From positions 1 through 13,269 of the forward strand of contig JAKURJ010000037.1 in NCBI GenBank assembly GCA_022452125.1: DNA of 13,269 nt, read 5' to 3'. This DNA is from Candidatus Poseidoniaceae archaeon (GTDB taxonomy: Archaea > Thermoplasmatota > Poseidoniia > Poseidoniales > Poseidoniaceae). Position 1 is the first letter of the stretch; the number at the start of each line of letters is the position of its first letter. A model generated the notes under the pieces. The model was not told the DNA's origin and searched no databases. It worked only from the letters and a program-made list of their open reading frames with translations. Made by a program: the position numbers and the translations under genes. Below, in pieces: positions 10,737 to 13,269 of this stretch.

Positions 10737-13269
10737 ATGCGACGCCTTTCCCCTGTTTTGGTTATGCTTTTGTTGATTGGTTCATGTATCCCAATCGGAC
10801 TTGTTACCGCTTCTGGCGAATCCACAACTATCAATACATTTAGCGGAGGTGTGGCAACCGTGGATGTGACACTGCAAGGCGGAGTTACCAATACCTCTGC
10901 GTCTTTAGATGTCCCGAGGAACGTGACATTCACAACAGCCGGATTCCAGATTAGTGTTGATGAAGGCGAAACTAGCCCAGGCCAAGTTTGGATTGATATT
11001 GATGAAGACGGAACATTTGAGTGGGAATTTACCGGTACGGGGTATGGAGACATTGGCCATCAGAATCATTTCTATGATGGAAACGATTGGTATGTTTCCA
11101 GTGTCAGCGCTGGGACATCATCTGGACCAGGTGTAATGTTCCCCTCCTCTGCAACAATTCAGTCTTCAAATCTGAATGTCAGTTTCTCTCCACAAGCAGG
11201 TGGTGGTTTCTATGCAATAGGGGGGCATCAGCAAGTTATCGAGTCTGACCACGATAATGATGGAAATCCAGAACCGGTTTTCCTTTCAAGCATCCAATCA
11301 AATTTTTCCACTTCAATAGTGTGGGCTGACTGGACTGCATCTGGCGGAATTTCTACTTCTACTCCAATTCAAACTTGTGACAATGCATCTTCAATTTCTG
11401 TGGGGGATATCAATGGAGATGGAGATGACGATATTGTAGCATTTTCTCAAAACTCCGGCATGGCATGTATTCACATGGCAAACGGTTCGTCATACGATCC
11501 TGTTCAAAATCACACAGTAAACAATGGCCTAATTGGTGCAGAATTAGGAGATATTGATTCAGACGGTGTCGCAGAAATCATTTCCATAAGCTCGGGCGGA
11601 TTACTATCGCAGCAATCTTGGAATAATTCCACTGGCTTGACTTATGTTGCTAACCAGTCAATCGAAATGAATGGCTCAGCAGGAATGCCAGCAGGTCTGA
11701 CATCACTATATGTTGGCGACTTTTTCGGAACAGGAAACACATCTGTCCTGATTAAGGACCAGACCGGGCATTGGACTCTTTGGCAAGATTTCAATGGCCT
11801 TTGGGGGGGCCCGATTACGAAGTTCGACGACATCATGATGAGCGAGATGCTGACCGATCTCGACGGAGACGGAGATATAGATGTCATCGGCCTTAATGAC
11901 CAAGGGTATGCTTTCAGAATTAATGATGGAAGCAAATGGGATTTGACCTCTTTCCAAGGCCAAATCGATTTGCTGAATTCCACTATCGTCGACTTTGATA
12001 GCGATGGAGACTTGGATTTGATGAATCCGAATCCAGGACTTTCCGATGGAAATACTTCTACCGTTGAGGGCAGTATTACCCTTAGAACGATTAATTCAAC
12101 CAATATTAGTGGTGTATCAACTTTAGAATTACAACCTTGGTCTATCCCTACCTCTATTATGACAATGGACTTAGACGGAGATGGAATTCTTGAGCACGTT
12201 GTTTCAGCGGGCGAGTCGTCTCTAGGAGTATTCATCGGAGGTTGGCACACTATCGAGTTAGATGCTGACGGAGACGGTAATGTGGAAATGAGTAGAACAG
12301 GATATGCGGGCGATTCGTCCAACGGTTTGCATCCTTTGTCTATGATAGACGACATGAACGGAATCAAGGATGATTTGGCAATAGTGGTTCCCAACGAGCC
12401 ATCCACAGTTGATGCTTATGGCATTTCCATGGTGAATTATTCCATGAATGTATATTCAACAGGGGATGGAGATTTCAATTTCACAGACATGGATATTGGA
12501 TATGACTGCACATTTTATGTGAATCCCAATCCACATGCTTCCGGAAATCTGACCAATGTACTCAACCAAGGAATGACTGCTGGAACTGGAAATTATACAG
12601 TGAGCATACCAGTTAACTCAACGAAACCGGGTACAATTTCTTTGACCAACATTGCAGCGAACTATGTCCAAGGAGCACCAAATTTGTCTTTGCCAATTGC
12701 TCCGACTATGATACTGCTATCGGCGACATCTGAACAAATTTCACTTGCTTGGAACGACTTGGTTGATTTCGGAGCGGATTTTGTTGAGTTTGAGATATTT
12801 AGATTGGAATCCGCTAACGCCGCAGTAGATTTAACCGATGTGTACAACTCAACTAGGGACAATCAAACAATAGATTCCAATGTTTCTGTTGGTTCTACAT
12901 ATTGGTACTTGGTGCGCTCAGTTCATACTTTTGGAATCGCTTCTAATCTATCTAATATCTTACAGGTTACAGTACCATATCCTTCACCTCCTGCAGCAAT
13001 TACAGCCGTTGAACTGAATGATGATGGAGCAGATTTAGGCGGAGTATTGGAATTATCTTGGAAAAATTCACAAGAGGAATTTACTAATTATGAAGTGTAT
13101 CTTGAAACCTCACAATTCAGTAGCATATCAGGGCTAAATCCATTGATGAACATATCATCATCTCTCAATTCCACGGTTCTATCGAACCTTACGGATGGAC
13201 AGGAATATTGGGCAGCAGTAGTTGCTGTAAACCAGTATGGAAACAAAACTACAGAGGTAACATCGGTAG
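10737..13269 (+). CDS. large secreted FG-GAP/VCBS and FN3 surface protein (5' part, runs off the end)
   Basis: The frame is open from ATG 10737 to the last base: 844 codons without a stop. Residues 1-26 form a signal peptide (PVLVMLLLIGSCIPIGLVTA). The N-terminal beta region (27-160) includes VWIDIDEDGTFEWEF. From about 165 to 550 there are about eight FG-GAP/VCBS-type repeats with calcium loops, for example VGDINGDGDDDIVAF (about 222), LGDIDSDGVAEI (272), LTDLDGDGDIDVIG (371), VDFDSDGDLDLMN (418) and MDLDGDGILEH (477), as in an integrin-like beta-propeller. Two FN3 domains follow, at about 652-745 and from 752 on, with conserved ISLAWNDL and LELSWKNS strands. NxS/T sites are frequent. Probably a cell-surface adhesion or polymer-binding protein. 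Start and frame are clear; its C-terminal anchor lies outside the window. No strong Shine-Dalgarno. Confidence 0.88.
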   Translation, partial: MRRLSPVLVMLLLIGSCIPIGLVTASGESTTINTFSGGVATVDVTLQGGVTNTSASLDVPRNVTFTTAGFQISVDEGETSPGQVWIDIDEDGTFEWEFTGTGYGDIGHQNHFYDGNDWYVSSVSAGTSSGPGVMFPSSATIQSSNLNVSFSPQAGGGFYAIGGHQQVIESDHDNDGNPEPVFLSSIQSNFSTSIVWADWTASGGISTSTPIQTCDNASSISVGDINGDGDDDIVAFSQNSGMACIHMANGSSYDPVQNHTVNNGLIGAELGDIDSDGVAEIISISSGGLLSQQSWNNSTGLTYVANQSIEMNGSAGMPAGLTSLYVGDFFGTGNTSVLIKDQTGHWTLWQDFNGLWGGPITKFDDIMMSEMLTDLDGDGDIDVIGLNDQGYAFRINDGSKWDLTSFQGQIDLLNSTIVDFDSDGDLDLMNPNPGLSDGNTSTVEGSITLRTINSTNISGVSTLELQPWSIPTSIMTMDLDGDGILEHVVSAGESSLGVFIGGWHTIELDADGDGNVEMSRTGYAGDSSNGLHPLSMIDDMNGIKDDLAIVVPNEPSTVDAYGISMVNYSMNVYSTGDGDFNFTDMDIGYDCTFYVNPNPHASGNLTNVLNQGMTAGTGNYTVSIPVNSTKPGTISLTNIAANYVQGAPNLSLPIAPTMILLSATSEQISLAWNDLVDFGADFVEFEIFRLESANAAVDLTDVYNSTRDNQTIDSNVSVGSTYWYLVRSVHTFGIASNLSNILQVTVPYPSPPAAITAVELNDDGADLGGVLELSWKNSQEEFTNYEVYLETSQFSSISGLNPLMNISSSLNSTVLSNLTDGQEYWAAVVAVNQYGNKTTEVTSV

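Noticed and set aside
11642..12406. Minus-strand open frame of 254 codons.
   Set aside because: It is a shadow opposite the FG-GAP repeats; the repeated Asp-Gly codons produce Ser/Pro-rich antisense without domain character.

Overview
The window looks like chromosomal DNA of an uncultured marine euryarchaeon, most likely Marine Group II / Candidatus Poseidoniales. This assignment is inferred from gene content, not from a marker gene. The reasons are: an archaeal PAC2-family proteasome assembly chaperone ending in an HbYX-type tail; many secreted or lipid-anchored proteins with PKD, FN3 and FG-GAP/VCBS calcium-loop domains; a cytosolic GWTMEQW-type tail of a kind I associate with Poseidoniales membrane proteins; archaeal TATA-like boxes with a mixture of leaderless and Shine-Dalgarno starts; short intergenic gaps; and moderate GC. 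No transposase, integrase or CRISPR array is visible.

Layout. Positions 1-2021 hold three tightly coupled + strand genes: the 3' end of a membrane-anchored extracellular protein, a secreted, membrane-anchored protein with a CX3CH cytochrome-c-like motif, and a small polytopic membrane protein. A PAC2 chaperone (minus) converges on them with a 24 bp overlap. A 94 bp divergent promoter region with an inverted repeat separates it from a RecB/Cas4-like Fe-S nuclease (+), which converges with a 21 bp overlap on a DEDDh exonuclease carrying an ExoX-like C-terminal module (minus). Next come a very acidic small protein and a two-PKD lipoprotein (+), then a small hypothetical protein (minus) that converges on the lipoprotein.

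Positions 6823-7639 are the most unusual part: a leaderless mini-gene for a 66 aa helix-turn-helix-like protein, followed by about 500 bp with no convincing long gene but packed with inverted repeats. These include a 36 bp near-perfect palindrome carrying TATA boxes in both directions and a chain of four consecutive GC-rich hairpins, which together look like a structured RNA locus. It is followed by a HAD-IB phosphatase-like gene and a tRNA-Arg(GCG) with encoded CCA, whose last 15 bp are repeated 65 bp downstream.

Positions 8493-10477 form a four-gene minus-strand operon (winged-helix protein, pentapeptide-repeat protein, hotdog thioesterase, four-TM membrane protein). Its divergent promoter region contains a perfect 10-11-10 palindrome. 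The window ends inside a large secreted + strand FG-GAP/FN3 protein that starts at 10737 and runs off the edge.

The cell-surface genes at the two ends probably serve adhesion or polymer binding outside the cell. The middle is housekeeping (proteostasis, DNA repair, tRNA) with an RNA-like island.
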